Source: Mageeibacillus indolicus UPII9-5 (GTDB taxonomy: Bacteria; Bacillota; Clostridia; Saccharofermentanales; Fastidiosipilaceae). Taken from it: DNA of 64,000 nt. Shown in pieces: positions 35,335 to 44,600 of the stretch (its first letter is position 1; each line of letters opens with the position of its first letter). Under the pieces are notes generated by a model. The model had not been told where the DNA came from, made no database searches, and was given only the letters and a program-made list of their open reading frames with translations. The stretch covers positions 806,001-870,000 of the forward strand of contig NC_013895.2 of assembly GCF_000025225.2 (NCBI RefSeq), in the 5' to 3' direction. The position numbers and the translations under genes are program-made.

Positions 35335-36289
35335 TATCTGACGGCGCATTTTTGGCGGCTGGGGCAACGGTCTTGTCAACCGACATAAAAACTGTGTTAT
35401 CATAAACGTCAAAAATTTTCAGATTATGGAACCAATCGGTATCGTCATAAGCTTTTTTGGTACAAAAGAATTCAACATTTGCTGGTAAGAAATTGTTCCC
35501 GTAAAGTGAATCAACTGCCGCTTGGCGATGCAAGGCTGAAGGCTTAGAGATAAGATAAGCTCTCGAGGCGATAACTGAATACTGCCCAGGTTGCATAATA
35601 ACATCGTATAGATTTTTGTGAGTTTTACGCGCTCGGTTGACGATACTCTCCGCAACCATGCGCACACCTTTGTAATCCCAATTGGCACCGCATTCGGCGG
35701 CAATAACTCTTACAAAGAGATCGAACTCTTGAGCAGTTACATTTAATTTGCCAGTCGGACTCAAAAGATTATCTGATGGAGTTGTATTAATTTTTCCAGT
35801 TAAGATAGCTTCTGAAATTGAGGCGGTATTATCCGGTGAAGGTATGGTAACTACTACACCGTTGATCAATTCATTGGGCCGAATGGTAGGGTTATTGGCG
35901 GCAATAAGATCCCCTTTGCCGGGGTCATCATAGTAACGACAGGCTAAATCTTGCCAAGATGAATCAGCCATTCCGCTAATTCTGGCGCGGTGAGGGAATT
36001 TAAGTTCACTACGGTAAAACAGATCGTCAGCATTAACTACGACATCAGGTGAACTGTTTGTATTATCCGCTTGCAAAAGTAATGCTTTGTCATCACTTAT
36101 CAAATAGGCATCTTTGGCAGAAACGGCAGGACGAACCAGAAGATCCATTGTCTTATCGGACAAGGCTATCTTTCCGACGGCAACAGCTTGGATCGGAGGA
36201 AAAGCATATCTCAAAGCAACTATGCCGGGAATTGCGATCGCGGCGATTAAAGCTGAAACAAATATTTTTTTCAACAATGCGTTGGCCAA
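35327..36289 (-). CDS. SleB/CwlJ-like cell-wall hydrolase with LysM-like domain
   Basis: 320 aa. An N-terminal membrane anchor or signal (VSALIAAIAIPGIVALRYAF) is followed by a LysM-like segment near residues 110-160 (SSWQDLACRYYDDPGKGDLI ... NELINGVVVTIP) and a Hydrolase_2 domain (VRVIAAECGANWDYKGVRMV, VNRARKTHKNLYDVIMQPGQ). Family members cleave peptidoglycan, some in spore cortex. No other spore gene is in the window. Stop overlaps the HAD phosphatase start, so both may be co-translated. Confidence 0.82.
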   Translation of the reverse strand: MANALLKKIFVSALIAAIAIPGIVALRYAFPPIQAVAVGKIALSDKTMDLLVRPAVSAKDAYLISDDKALLLQADNTNSSPDVVVNADDLFYRSELKFPHRARISGMADSSWQDLACRYYDDPGKGDLIAANNPTIRPNELINGVVVTIPSPDNTASISEAILTGKINTTPSDNLLSPTGKLNVTAQEFDLFVRVIAAECGANWDYKGVRMVAESIVNRARKTHKNLYDVIMQPGQYSVIASRAYLISKPSALHRQAAVDSLYGNNFLPANVEFFCTKKAYDDTDWFHNLKIFDVYDNTVFMSVDKTVAPAAKNAPSDND

Positions 36290-36463
36290 ATTTACCTCTT
36301 ATTTAACATTTAACTTGCTGTGCATCCACTTTACGAATGCATTGCATCGCTGTAACGTACTTGTAATCGAATGTAACAGTAATCACAGATATGTGTCCTG
36401 CTAGTGTTATAATATATTTGACGTGATTTGGCAAGTTGTTTTATAAATTAAAGGAGCTTTATT

Positions 36464-36721
36464 ATGCAAAAAGTAACTATTTTTATCCTAAAAGACTGCC
36501 CATTTTGTAAAAAGGCACAAAAGATGCTTTCTGAATTGAAAAGTGCGTATCCTGAGCTGTCCGGAATCGAGGTTGAAATTATTGACGAGGCGGTTGAACC
36601 GGCACTTGCCGATTGTTACGATTATTACTACGTGCCTGCTTTTTATGTTAACGGTGTAAAAAAACATGAAGGGATTGTTGATAAGTCAAAAGTAGAAAAT
36701 ATTTTGCGCTCGGCACTTTAG
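36464..36721 (+). CDS. Glutaredoxin-like thioredoxin-fold protein
   Basis: 85 aa. FILKDCPFCKKAQKML carries the CPFC active site, and YYYVPAFYVNGVKKHEG gives the cis-Pro (VPAF) of the fold. AAAGGAG before the ATG. A small cytosolic disulfide reductase is likely; the partner is unknown. Confidence 0.88.
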   Translation: MQKVTIFILKDCPFCKKAQKMLSELKSAYPELSGIEVEIIDEAVEPALADCYDYYYVPAFYVNGVKKHEGIVDKSKVENILRSAL

Positions 36722-36783
36722 TACCATTGCAATATTTACCGATTTAGGCTTAAATATCTTCAAGAAAATCGGTGGAGGCGTAC

Positions 36784-37470
36784 GTGAACACGGAATACAG
36801 AAACAGCAATGACTTATTTTCGTATGATGACTTACAACGTTTACAACTATTACTGGAAATTAAGCCCTATGTACTTACCAGGTCTCAATATTTATACAAT
36901 ATTTTTCTAAAGCGTCTTTTGGACATAATAATCGCATCACTAGCCATTATACATCTCTTACCGGTTTTTATTGTAATTTCATTCATCATTGCCTTTGAAT
37001 CCGGTTTGCCCATATTTTTTCGCCAACAGCGCGTGGGCAGAGGCGGAACCTTATTTAATATTTGTAAATTCCGTACAATGTTTGTCAATGCACCAAAAAA
37101 TGTATCAACATTTGAAATGCGCAATTCGGAATCTTATATTACGAAAGTAGGGAAGGTCCTTCGCCGGACAAGTTTGGATGAATTGCCGCAACTATTGAAT
37201 GTTTTACAAGGGAAGATGAGTTTAATCGGTCCGCGTCCGCTGATCCCGAAAGAAAAAGATATGGATTATTTGCGTAAATACAATGGAATATATCAGCTAC
37301 GGCCGGGGATAACCGGATTGGCTCAAATCAGAGGCAGGGATTTGATGGAAATCGATCAAAAAATACACCTCGATTGCGAGTATTTGCGCGGTTTAAGCTT
37401 TAAAACTGACTTAAAAATCTTCTTTCAAACTTTTTTGGTTGTCTTTCGCAAAGATGATGTGGCGTTTTAA
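36784..37470 (+). CDS. Bacterial sugar transferase (undecaprenyl-phosphate sugar-1-P transferase type)
   Basis: 228 aa from the GTG at 36784, which has GGAGG 5 nt upstream. One membrane helix ([20 protein letters not shown]) precedes the cytosolic catalytic part: [45 protein letters not shown] and the LIGPRPL and [13 protein letters not shown] motifs. It would load the first sugar phosphate onto the C55 lipid for a surface glycan. No other glycan genes flank it, so it may act alone or in trans. Confidence 0.92.
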   Translation: MNTEYRNSNDLFSYDDLQRLQLLLEIKPYVLTRSQYLYNIFLKRLLDIIIASLAIIHLLPVFIVISFIIAFESGLPIFFRQQRVGRGGTLFNICKFRTMFVNAPKNVSTFEMRNSESYITKVGKVLRRTSLDELPQLLNVLQGKMSLIGPRPLIPKEKDMDYLRKYNGIYQLRPGITGLAQIRGRDLMEIDQKIHLDCEYLRGLSFKTDLKIFFQTFLVVFRKDDVAF

Positions 37471-37532
37471 CCTTGTTTTTGCCAATCCTGCAAACTTGCT
37501 CAAAATTGATATGGTTCAGCGGTTTCAGACTA

Positions 37533-37561
37533 TTGAATTTAATTTTCCAGTGTGATAAAAT
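37533..37561 (+). promoter_or_regulatory. tRNA-Leu promoter
   Basis: TTGAAT, a 17-nt spacer, and TAAAAT, 15 bases before the tRNA. Confidence 0.7.
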
Positions 37562-37576
37562 CACCCTATCGCAATT

Positions 37577-37663
37577 GCGGTCGTGGTGGAACTGGCAGAC
37601 ACGTAGCGTTGAGGTCGCTATGGAGTAACATCCGTGCAGGTTCAAGTCCTGTCGACCGCACCA
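37577..37663 (+). tRNA. tRNA-Leu (anticodon GAG)
   Basis: Acceptor GCGGTCG pairs with CGACCGC, discriminator A, encoded CCA. The anticodon stem TAGCG/CGCTA encloses TTGAGGT with anticodon GAG. The long variable arm is as expected for class II tRNA. The T arm is GCAGGTTCAAGTCCTGT. Confidence 0.97.
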
Positions 37664-37694
37664 ACCGAATTACACAAGTGATTCGGTTTTTTTG
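37664..37694 (+). terminator. Terminator after tRNA-Leu
   Basis: ACCGAAT pairs with ATTCGGT, then seven T. Confidence 0.88.
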
Positions 37695-37736
37695 TATAGT
37701 ATTGTAGCTTTTGCTTAAACTATGGTATGAGGTCTT

Positions 37737-38530
37737 GTGCTCGATATGTCAGCTAACTTTTTTGCCTATTTTTACAGAGCGACACCGGATGCGAAGCCGA
37801 TACTCTTTACTCTTATTCATTGCATTTTACTTTTGATTTTCTTGGCCTTTTTTATCACTGGGCTTTTGTACTGCCGCAAATTAAGTCACAAATATACCGT
37901 CGATAAGCAAGCTAAGGTCATTCGTAGAATTGACGGTGTAACCAACGCTGTCCTTTTATCAGTAATAATATTCCTCTACACTTGGTACATATACATCGGT
38001 CAATTCCATGATGCTTTACCGATATATCATTGCAGGTTCGCTACTATAATATTTGTTATACTATTTGCGTTGCAACGTTTAAATGTTTACAAAAAAATTC
38101 GTGCGCTTGAACAATGGTCCGTAACTGTTGGCTCCGTAGGGACCTGGATGGCTTTTGTGGTACCCCAGCCGGATAATTTTCTTTTCCCTCATGTCACCAA
38201 TTACACCTATGTTATAGGACATTTGGCCCTGCTTTCAATTGTTTTTGTGTATTATTCAAATGGTCTAGTCGACCAGATTTCCGTGATTGGCTGAATATGC
38301 AAGCGTTTCTCTTCGTTTTTAATATTGCTTTAGCGATTTTTGATCGTTGTACCGGCGAGAACTATGGCTATTTCACCAACGTTCCGGTAATAGAAAGTTA
38401 TATAGGTAGTTTGGCCTATGTCTGGCATACATTAATCATTGTTTTCGGTTATGCTATACTGTTGACAATATTTTGGTTGTTTAACCGTGCTATATGGCAG
38501 TATATTCATGGGAAACAAGTATCCGCTTAA
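37737..38530 (+). pseudogene. TIGR02206/YwaF-like membrane protein, frameshifted
   Basis: Two adjacent ORFs (37737-38294 and 38297-38530) together make one protein of about 265 aa with six or seven membrane helices. The first ends VYYSNGLVDQISVIG. Reading the second frame upstream of its Met gives RPDFRDWLNMQAFLFVFN, which continues the first sensibly if one base near GTCGAC (38268-38273) is extra. LHCR-like YHCRFATII and the ENYGYF segment resemble the YwaF family of putative membrane proteins of unknown function. Either a true frameshift or a sequencing error. GTG start at 37737, GAGG upstream. Confidence 0.62.
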
Positions 38531-38906
38531 GCAAAAAGTAGTTTAAACTGCCTATGACATATATTTTATCCGGAGCATATTTAGCCAGAATTGAGCGATA
38601 CTGGTCGGTAAAATCTATGTTTTGCCAATAAGGTGAATACCAATTTTGATTACAGCTTATTTTTGCTTTACCCCAAACTGTACTCGTTGGCAATGCGGCC
38701 ATAAATTCGGCAACCGTATCGTGGGGAATACGGTTCCATTCCCAATGACAGCTTAAAGCAGGCGAAAAATGCGAAGAATGAGCAAACAAATCATTTTCGC
38801 AAGTTTTTAAGGCAGCCAATAAATTCTTGGGCGTCGGCTGAAAGCGAGGGTAAAGCTGTTGGCAACGACGACCTGCATACGGAAAAACTAAAATTAAGAC
38901 TTGCAT
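38490..38906 (-). CDS. Hypothetical protein, 138 aa
   Basis: Not recognised. AAGGGC precedes the ATG by 6 nt. The sequence has a hydrophobic start (MQVLILVFPYAGRRCQQL), is rich in Trp, Tyr and His (SCHWEWNRIPHDT, NQNWYSPYWQN) and has a possible Rossmann-like strand (KIYVIGSLNYFLLKRIL). No membrane helix. Its 3' end overlaps the frameshifted membrane gene by 41 nt on the other strand. It reads like a real protein, but function is unknown. Confidence 0.5.
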   Translation of the reverse strand: MQVLILVFPYAGRRCQQLYPRFQPTPKNLLAALKTCENDLFAHSSHFSPALSCHWEWNRIPHDTVAEFMAALPTSTVWGKAKISCNQNWYSPYWQNIDFTDQYRSILAKYAPDKIYVIGSLNYFLLKRILVSHEYTAI

Positions 38907-39018
38907 TGTCTGCCCTTTCCATCTACATGACTTGACGTTAATAATTAGTTATAATTGTAGCAGATATTGTCAAAGAATAATAAAAAACATACGTGACTAC
39001 GAATAGGTGACTAGTATT

Positions 39019-39522
39019 ATGATAATTATGGGTGTCGATCCTGGCTATGCAATCACCGGCTATGGAATATTGGAAACCAAGAACAATCGATTAAATCCGC
39101 TTGATTTCGGGGTGCTGACAACTCCGGCCAGAATGCCGATTGAACGACGACTCTACAAGATTCACACCGGATTAATTGCAATCATGCGTGAATATAATCC
39201 GGCCGTCTTGGCGGTGGAGGAGCTATTTTTTGCCCGCAATACTACGACAGCTATCGGAACTGCCGAAGCCCGAGGAATAGCTTTACTGGCCGCTGCGCAA
39301 TATAAAATTCCAGTGTTTGAGTATACGCCGTTACAGGTCAAGCTGGCAGTTACGGGGTATGGTAAATCGGAAAAGCGGCAGGTTCAGTCAATGGTAAAGC
39401 TACTCTTGCACCTGGATGAAATGCCGAAACCTGATGATGCCGCTGATGCTTTGGCCATAGCCGTTTGTCAGGCCCACACGGGTCCGCGGGTCGATTTTCG
39501 AGCAGTGGGAGGATATCAATAA
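39019..39522 (+). CDS. ruvC: Holliday-junction resolvase RuvC
   Basis: 167 aa from the ATG at 39019 with AGGTGA upstream. Cuts four-way junctions. MGVDPGYAITGYGILE holds the first catalytic Asp, VEELFFARNTTTAIGTAEAR the catalytic Glu, and PKPDDAADALAIAVCQAH the last acidic pair. First gene of ruvC-ruvA-ruvB. Confidence 0.97.
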   Translation: MIIMGVDPGYAITGYGILETKNNRLNPLDFGVLTTPARMPIERRLYKIHTGLIAIMREYNPAVLAVEELFFARNTTTAIGTAEARGIALLAAAQYKIPVFEYTPLQVKLAVTGYGKSEKRQVQSMVKLLLHLDEMPKPDDAADALAIAVCQAHTGPRVDFRAVGGYQ

Positions 39523-39603
39523 ACCTATACTGACATGACTAGATTTATGTATCGTGAGATAAATAGAAATTAAATATAACTGGGAATGTTGCAGGAGGAT
39601 GGC

Positions 39604-40224
39604 ATGTACGCTTATATAAATGGTGAGTATAAATATGTGGACGCAGGCAGTGTAGTTATCGAGTGTAACGGCATCGGCTACACACTGCTGATGCCCAAAT
39701 TACCAGCTTGGACGGCAGGTGATAAAGTAAAGGTATTTACTTATTTGTATGTCAGAGAAGATATTTTTGAACTTTATGGCTTTGCCTCTCAAGAACAATT
39801 AAATCTTTTTAAAATGCTAATAGGAGTAAATAAAATAGGTCCGAAGCTGGCATTGCAAATTTTGGGCAGCATAACCCCTGAACAGTTTGCTTTAGCAATT
39901 TTGCGCAATGATCTAAAAATTTTAACGTCAATTAAAGGTTTGGGGAAGAAAAATGCTGAACGGCTAGTAATCGATTTGCGTGACAAATTGAAAAAAGCAG
40001 GTTCACCGTCAGCTAAGGCTTCAACCGGTTTAACTTCACTAGAGACACAGGAGGATACCATTGATGTAGCCGATGACTTTAGTGCAGTTGTTGAGGCTTT
40101 AACTTTACTAGGCTATGATTATAAGACATCAGTTAAGCAGGCTAAGGCCGTGTTTGACCCTGAATTAGATTTAAATCAAAATATTCGCTTGGCTTTACGC
40201 GGCTTTGATAGGACTTTTCAGTAA
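39604..40224 (+). CDS. ruvA: Holliday-junction branch migration protein RuvA
   Basis: 206 aa from MYAYINGEYKY; GGAGG 6 nt upstream rules out the open frame from 39586. Tetramer that holds the junction for RuvB. An N-terminal OB fold is followed by helix-hairpin-helix motifs (LLIGVNKIGPKLALQILG-like and LTSIKGLGKKNAERLVIDL) and a C-terminal UBA-like RuvB contact (VEALTLLGYDYKTSVKQAK). Confidence 0.97.
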   Translation: MYAYINGEYKYVDAGSVVIECNGIGYTLLMPKLPAWTAGDKVKVFTYLYVREDIFELYGFASQEQLNLFKMLIGVNKIGPKLALQILGSITPEQFALAILRNDLKILTSIKGLGKKNAERLVIDLRDKLKKAGSPSAKASTGLTSLETQEDTIDVADDFSAVVEALTLLGYDYKTSVKQAKAVFDPELDLNQNIRLALRGFDRTFQ

Positions 40225-40275
40225 CAGCTATAATTGATTGGAAGATGCTAATTTTATTGCATTGCAGGGTAGAAA

Positions 40276-41394
40276 ATGAATATGTATGATAACAGACAAA
40301 ACGAAAATGATGATATGTTTTTATCCGATGATTCAGACTATTGCCGGGAAAACAGCGGGGATTACTATTCGTCCGACAATGATGAGCCGGACAGAATGGT
40401 GGCCTATCGAAGGATTAACGAGGATAGGGATGAACCAAGTTTAAGGCCTCTCGTATGGTCTGATTATTACGGGCAGGATAAGGTGAAAGCAAATTTGCAG
40501 GTTTTTATTCAGGCAGCTTTAGAACGGAATGAAGCGCTTGATCATGTGTTGCTTTATGGCCCGCCCGGGCTTGGCAAAACCACTTTGGCCGGGATCATAG
40601 CCGGAGAAATGAAAAGTAATCTGCGAATTACAAGTGGCCCGGCCATTGAAAAAGCGGGGGATCTTGCGGCAATATTGACTAATCTGCAACCACGGGACGT
40701 GCTTTTTATTGATGAAATTCATCGGCTCAATCACAGTGTTGAAGAGATTCTATATCCAGCTATGGAGGACCGTGTGCTTGATCTTATGATTGGCAAGGGG
40801 CCGTCAGCTCGTTCAGTGCGGCTTGATTTGGCTCCTTTTACTCTTGTTGGAGCAACAACCAAGGCGGGAAACCTGTCTGCGCCTTTGCGTGATCGATTCG
40901 GCGTCATCAATCGGCTGGAGCTGTACGATGTCAAAGATTTGGCGGCAATCCTCAAACGTGACGCCGAGATAATGCACATTGGGATTACCGAAGAAGCAGT
41001 AACTTGCCTTGCGGAACGTTCGCGGGGGACTCCGCGCATAGCTATCAGACTGCTGCGTCGTTTGCGCGATTTTGCTCAGGTGGCTTCGACTTCTACCGTT
41101 ACGCGGACTATAGCAGAAAATGGTTTGAAAGCCTTGTGTATAGATGAGCTCGGTTTGGATGAGACTGATCGCAACATACTTATTAAAATTATTGACTTTT
41201 ATCATGGCGGTCCGGTAGGTTTGGATACAATTGCCGCGATTACTGGCGAAGATCGTAATACGATAGAAGATATGTATGAACCTTATTTGATGCAATTGGG
41301 CTTTTTGTCCAAAACGCCGCGAGGAAGGGTGCTTACTCCCGCTGCTTTTAAGCATGTTAACCGACCTGTTCCTGATAACTATCAAGGATCATAA
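40276..41394 (+). CDS. ruvB: Holliday-junction helicase RuvB
   Basis: 372 aa AAA+ motor for branch migration. The first ~50 residues are a very acidic, Asn/Asp/Ser/Tyr-rich extension ([17 protein letters not shown]) before the family start [19 protein letters not shown]. Walker [15 protein letters not shown], Walker [11 protein letters not shown], sensor [18 protein letters not shown] and a C-terminal winged helix follow. Possible internal starts exist, so the tail could be partly untranslated. Third gene of the ruv unit. Confidence 0.96.
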   Translation: MNMYDNRQNENDDMFLSDDSDYCRENSGDYYSSDNDEPDRMVAYRRINEDRDEPSLRPLVWSDYYGQDKVKANLQVFIQAALERNEALDHVLLYGPPGLGKTTLAGIIAGEMKSNLRITSGPAIEKAGDLAAILTNLQPRDVLFIDEIHRLNHSVEEILYPAMEDRVLDLMIGKGPSARSVRLDLAPFTLVGATTKAGNLSAPLRDRFGVINRLELYDVKDLAAILKRDAEIMHIGITEEAVTCLAERSRGTPRIAIRLLRRLRDFAQVASTSTVTRTIAENGLKALCIDELGLDETDRNILIKIIDFYHGGPVGLDTIAAITGEDRNTIEDMYEPYLMQLGFLSKTPRGRVLTPAAFKHVNRPVPDNYQGS

Positions 41395-41457
41395 GGTACT
41401 CGAAGTGAGTTGAAATGAGTTGAAGGAAATTGAAGGAAACAAGGATGCTGAGAAAAA

Positions 41458-42141
41458 ATGATTGATACTGACTTTTTTTATGAACCACACGCGGTAGTTG
41501 AGCGTGGAGCACCGGTATTCGTTCAAGACGGAAGTGTTTTGCCGAAAAAAATATTCTTTCACTGCTGCTGCGCTCCATGTACAGAATGGCCATTATACTA
41601 TTTACGCGTGCACGGTATTGAACCGCAAGGCTATTTTTATAATCCTAATATTCATCCGACACTGGAATGGGAGCGGCGTCTGGGTGGGCTGAACGAACTA
41701 AACGTTAAGCATAAATTCAAGTTCCTTACTGCCGGTGATTCCGAAGAAGAGAGGTGGCGGTCTTTTGTAAAACGAGACAAGGCCGGTCATTGCCGGATTT
41801 GCTATGCCGTGCGCCTGTATCAAACCGCTGCCAAAGCAGCTGAGCTTGGCTATGAAGGCTTTTCCACGTCCTTATTGGTCAGTCCTTACCAGAACCGACC
41901 TTTAATCTTACAGCTGGGCAAGCTCGCGGCGAAAAAATTCAACCTTAGATTTTACGGGTTTGATTTCCGACCGGGCTACCACTATGGACAGGATATGGCG
42001 AAACGAGATGGCTTGTATAGACAGAAGTTTTGCGGTTGCATATTTTCGCTGGCGGAAAGTGATTACTCTGCTAAAATCGCCGCTGAAATAGCCTATCCCT
42101 TGGAAAACCTGCCTTTCCCACGCCCTGGCTATCAACATTAA
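41458..42141 (+). CDS. queH: Epoxyqueuosine reductase QueH
   Basis: 227 aa. Last step of queuosine synthesis, reducing epoxyqueuosine in tRNA, the non-orthologous replacement of QueG. The cysteine signatures are HCCCAPCTEWP, CRICYAVR and YRQKFCGCIFS, which ligate an iron-sulfur cluster and a second metal. YNPNIHPTLEWERRL is also typical. 63 nt after ruvB, so perhaps one unit. RBS weak. Confidence 0.93.
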   Translation: MIDTDFFYEPHAVVERGAPVFVQDGSVLPKKIFFHCCCAPCTEWPLYYLRVHGIEPQGYFYNPNIHPTLEWERRLGGLNELNVKHKFKFLTAGDSEEERWRSFVKRDKAGHCRICYAVRLYQTAAKAAELGYEGFSTSLLVSPYQNRPLILQLGKLAAKKFNLRFYGFDFRPGYHYGQDMAKRDGLYRQKFCGCIFSLAESDYSAKIAAEIAYPLENLPFPRPGYQH

Positions 42142-42171
42142 TCGCAGCCTTTCTTATCAACAACAGTCATG

Positions 42172-44082
42172 CTAGCTGAGCATAGAATCCTGTTCCTCAG
42201 GGGCCTTGGGAACAACATACAATGTATTGTATTCACGATAAATCACGCGACCAGGCTTGCTGCCCTTGGGTTTGCTGACATGTGAAATCGGGCAATAGTC
42301 AACGGCAACTTTTTCCAGATTCATTAGGCTCCCCAATTGCGTACGGTCAGAATTTTTAATGCTGAACCAAGCACATATTGCGGCTGCTTCAGCAACGGTA
42401 GCCTGATTAACTTCACCTGATTTTTCGCTAGTACGCAATATCACATGTGCGCCGGGTGCATCTTTTCGATGAAACCACAAATCGTCTTTAGCTGCCGATT
42501 TTAAGGTGAGTCGGTCATTTTGCAAATTGTTCCGCCCGACCCAAAGTGTCAAATTGTCAATTCGGTAGCTCAATGGAAGAGAATGGGGAAGGCTGGACTG
42601 GCAATTCAACTTTTTCTTTGCCACATTGATGCTTTTTTTCTTCTTCAAAGATTTTTTGCCTGGCTTGCCGGGATGCAACAAAGGATCGTGTTTCGATGAA
42701 GCGTTCGCTTTGTCCTTGTTTGATTTATTTCTATCGTTAAACATCTTCGACAGGTGCATTTCTTCTTCGACTGCATTAAGATCATTCGCATCGACAGCTG
42801 TGCTTGCAGCCGAAATAACCGAAGAAACATAGGCCAGATCAGCTTCGCAGCTTTGCAGACGAGCTGTAGCCATCTCAAACTTATGCTTATTTTTATTGTA
42901 TTTTCTAAAATAAGCTTGAGCATTTTTAGCGGCACTTAGATTTACTGCCAAAGGAATTTTCACACGTTCCTGATTTTCTGAAAAATAATTCGTTGCTATT
43001 AGTGTGTCGGATCCTTCTGTGTAATTATATAAATTTGCAAAAATAAGATCGCCATAAAGTTTATGCTTTTCATAGCCGGAAGCATCCCGCAAATCGTTTT
43101 GCAGTATTTTATGGATTTTATTCAATGCTTTCAATTTGGCCTCGGCCTTATCCATTAGGAGCTGTTGATAACGGTTAAAATTGCTTTGCCGTTCAATGGC
43201 TCTGAAAACTTCCTGCCCAGCTGTAATTAAACTGGTTGCTGAAGAGGCACTGAGGCTTGGTAAGTTAAAATGGCAACAGTGCAAATCAAATTTATCATTT
43301 GCCAGATCATGATATATGGTCGGTGCGTAGACACCATTTTGTAAATCCAGAAAAAATTCAGCCAACTTAGCTGCCGCTGCTACGCTAAGTTCGTACAACT
43401 TATGCTGACTATCCATACTGACCGAGTCAGCCAAGCCTTTGGCCATAAAAGGTGAAATTCCCTGAGCTTGCGCTAGTAAAAAGTCAGGCAGTTTCATTTC
43501 TAAGTGATCTTTCGGCAAGGTTTTTAAGGAAGTGGGATAATTCTGCCAAAACTTTTGTATTTGGGTCAATGATAGCTTGATCTGTGCCGGTGGGGGAGAA
43601 TAAGGATGGGCAGGTAAAATTTCCCGTTTACGCGATACCGAACTGTCAATATAGCGCAAAGCGTTCATTATTATATTATTTTCGTTGACAAAAATAATGT
43701 TGCTGTGCCTACCCATAAGTTCAAACATCAACATTCGGTTTTGCGTATCACCCAACTCGTTTACTTGCTGCACTTGCATACGAATCTGCCTTTCAAGGCC
43801 AGGGGTCTCAAAGCTTATAATGCGCGCTCCGACTAAATGTTTACGTAAAAACATACAAAAACCGTAAGCCTGTTTAGGATTTATCGGATCATAATCGATC
43901 AGATTAAAATATGGTGCAGCTGGATTGGCATTCAGCATAAGTCTAAAGTTGGTATTATGATTACGAACAAGCAAAACTACAGCATAACTTTCCGGTTGCA
44001 GTACCTTGTCTATACGGCCGCCCTCAATTAGTTTAGCGATTTCCGCGGTTAAAAAAGTTACAGTGTATCCATCTAACGGCAT
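42172..44082 (-). CDS. rqcH: Ribosome quality-control protein RqcH (NFACT, FbpA-like)
   Basis: 636 aa. Binds stalled 50S-peptidyl-tRNA and recruits tRNA-Ala to add a C-terminal alanine tail. The NFACT-N domain begins MPLDGYTVTFLTAEIAKLIE and includes FELMGRHSNIIFVNE. A long coiled coil lies at about 270-430. A Lys-rich linker (KKSLKKKKSINVAKKK) leads to the NFACT-R domain with AKDDLWFHRKDAPGAHVIL. Older annotations call it fibronectin-binding protein. Convergent with queH. Confidence 0.94.
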   Translation of the reverse strand: MPLDGYTVTFLTAEIAKLIEGGRIDKVLQPESYAVVLLVRNHNTNFRLMLNANPAAPYFNLIDYDPINPKQAYGFCMFLRKHLVGARIISFETPGLERQIRMQVQQVNELGDTQNRMLMFELMGRHSNIIFVNENNIIMNALRYIDSSVSRKREILPAHPYSPPPAQIKLSLTQIQKFWQNYPTSLKTLPKDHLEMKLPDFLLAQAQGISPFMAKGLADSVSMDSQHKLYELSVAAAAKLAEFFLDLQNGVYAPTIYHDLANDKFDLHCCHFNLPSLSASSATSLITAGQEVFRAIERQSNFNRYQQLLMDKAEAKLKALNKIHKILQNDLRDASGYEKHKLYGDLIFANLYNYTEGSDTLIATNYFSENQERVKIPLAVNLSAAKNAQAYFRKYNKNKHKFEMATARLQSCEADLAYVSSVISAASTAVDANDLNAVEEEMHLSKMFNDRNKSNKDKANASSKHDPLLHPGKPGKKSLKKKKSINVAKKKLNCQSSLPHSLPLSYRIDNLTLWVGRNNLQNDRLTLKSAAKDDLWFHRKDAPGAHVILRTSEKSGEVNQATVAEAAAICAWFSIKNSDRTQLGSLMNLEKVAVDYCPISHVSKPKGSKPGRVIYREYNTLYVVPKAPEEQDSMLS

Positions 44083-44200
44083 TTTTACCTCTTTCCTTTA
44101 ATAAAACAGCCTAAATTTCCGGTTTTTGAAAGTGTTTTCTTTGCGCAGCCTACAGGTTTATGCTAACATAATAGAGTAAATTTTTGTAGGAAGGAAGCTC

Positions 44201-44581
44201 ATTATTACGGCTATAACCAATAAAAAAAAGAAAACCGTTTCTGGAAGAGGTAAATACGGTAAACGTCAAATTACGGCCGATCGTGAGCAGGCTTTGGAGG
44301 ATATTGTAAGACGCGCTTCGGCATATATTATTACCGGACCCATGCGCAAAGTTCTGTTGGTGTCAGGCAGCATTATCCTGCTGCTGATTATTGACATATT
44401 GCTTACCGGCAATAATTTGAAATCATTCCTGATAATTTGGGGACTTGAGGTTGTTGTGGCGGTAATCGTTCTTTGGACAATAACATTTATCAAGCGTCGG
44501 GAGAATGATTTGATATTGCCGGAAGATAAGTCTGACGATTCTACGACCACTGTGCATTCGCTTAACGATAAATTACCATGA
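44201..44581 (+). CDS. Small two-helix membrane protein, possible ATT start
   Basis: No ATG, GTG or TTG fits the RBS. TTG at 44294 would give 95 aa with no Shine-Dalgarno. Upstream the frame stays open through a basic stretch (TNKKKKTVSGRGKYGKRQ) to ATT ATT ACG, with AGGAAGG at 44189-44195, so an ATT start at 44201 or 44204 is proposed (about 126 aa). Two membrane helices follow (VLLVSGSIILLLIIDILL and FLIIWGLEVVVAVIVLWTI) with a polar C-terminus. Function unknown. Just before the MGMT gene, 19 nt apart. Confidence 0.55.
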   Translation: MITAITNKKKKTVSGRGKYGKRQITADREQALEDIVRRASAYIITGPMRKVLLVSGSIILLLIIDILLTGNNLKSFLIIWGLEVVVAVIVLWTITFIKRRENDLILPEDKSDDSTTTVHSLNDKLP

Positions 44582-44600
44582 CGGTTTATTTGGAGCAAAG

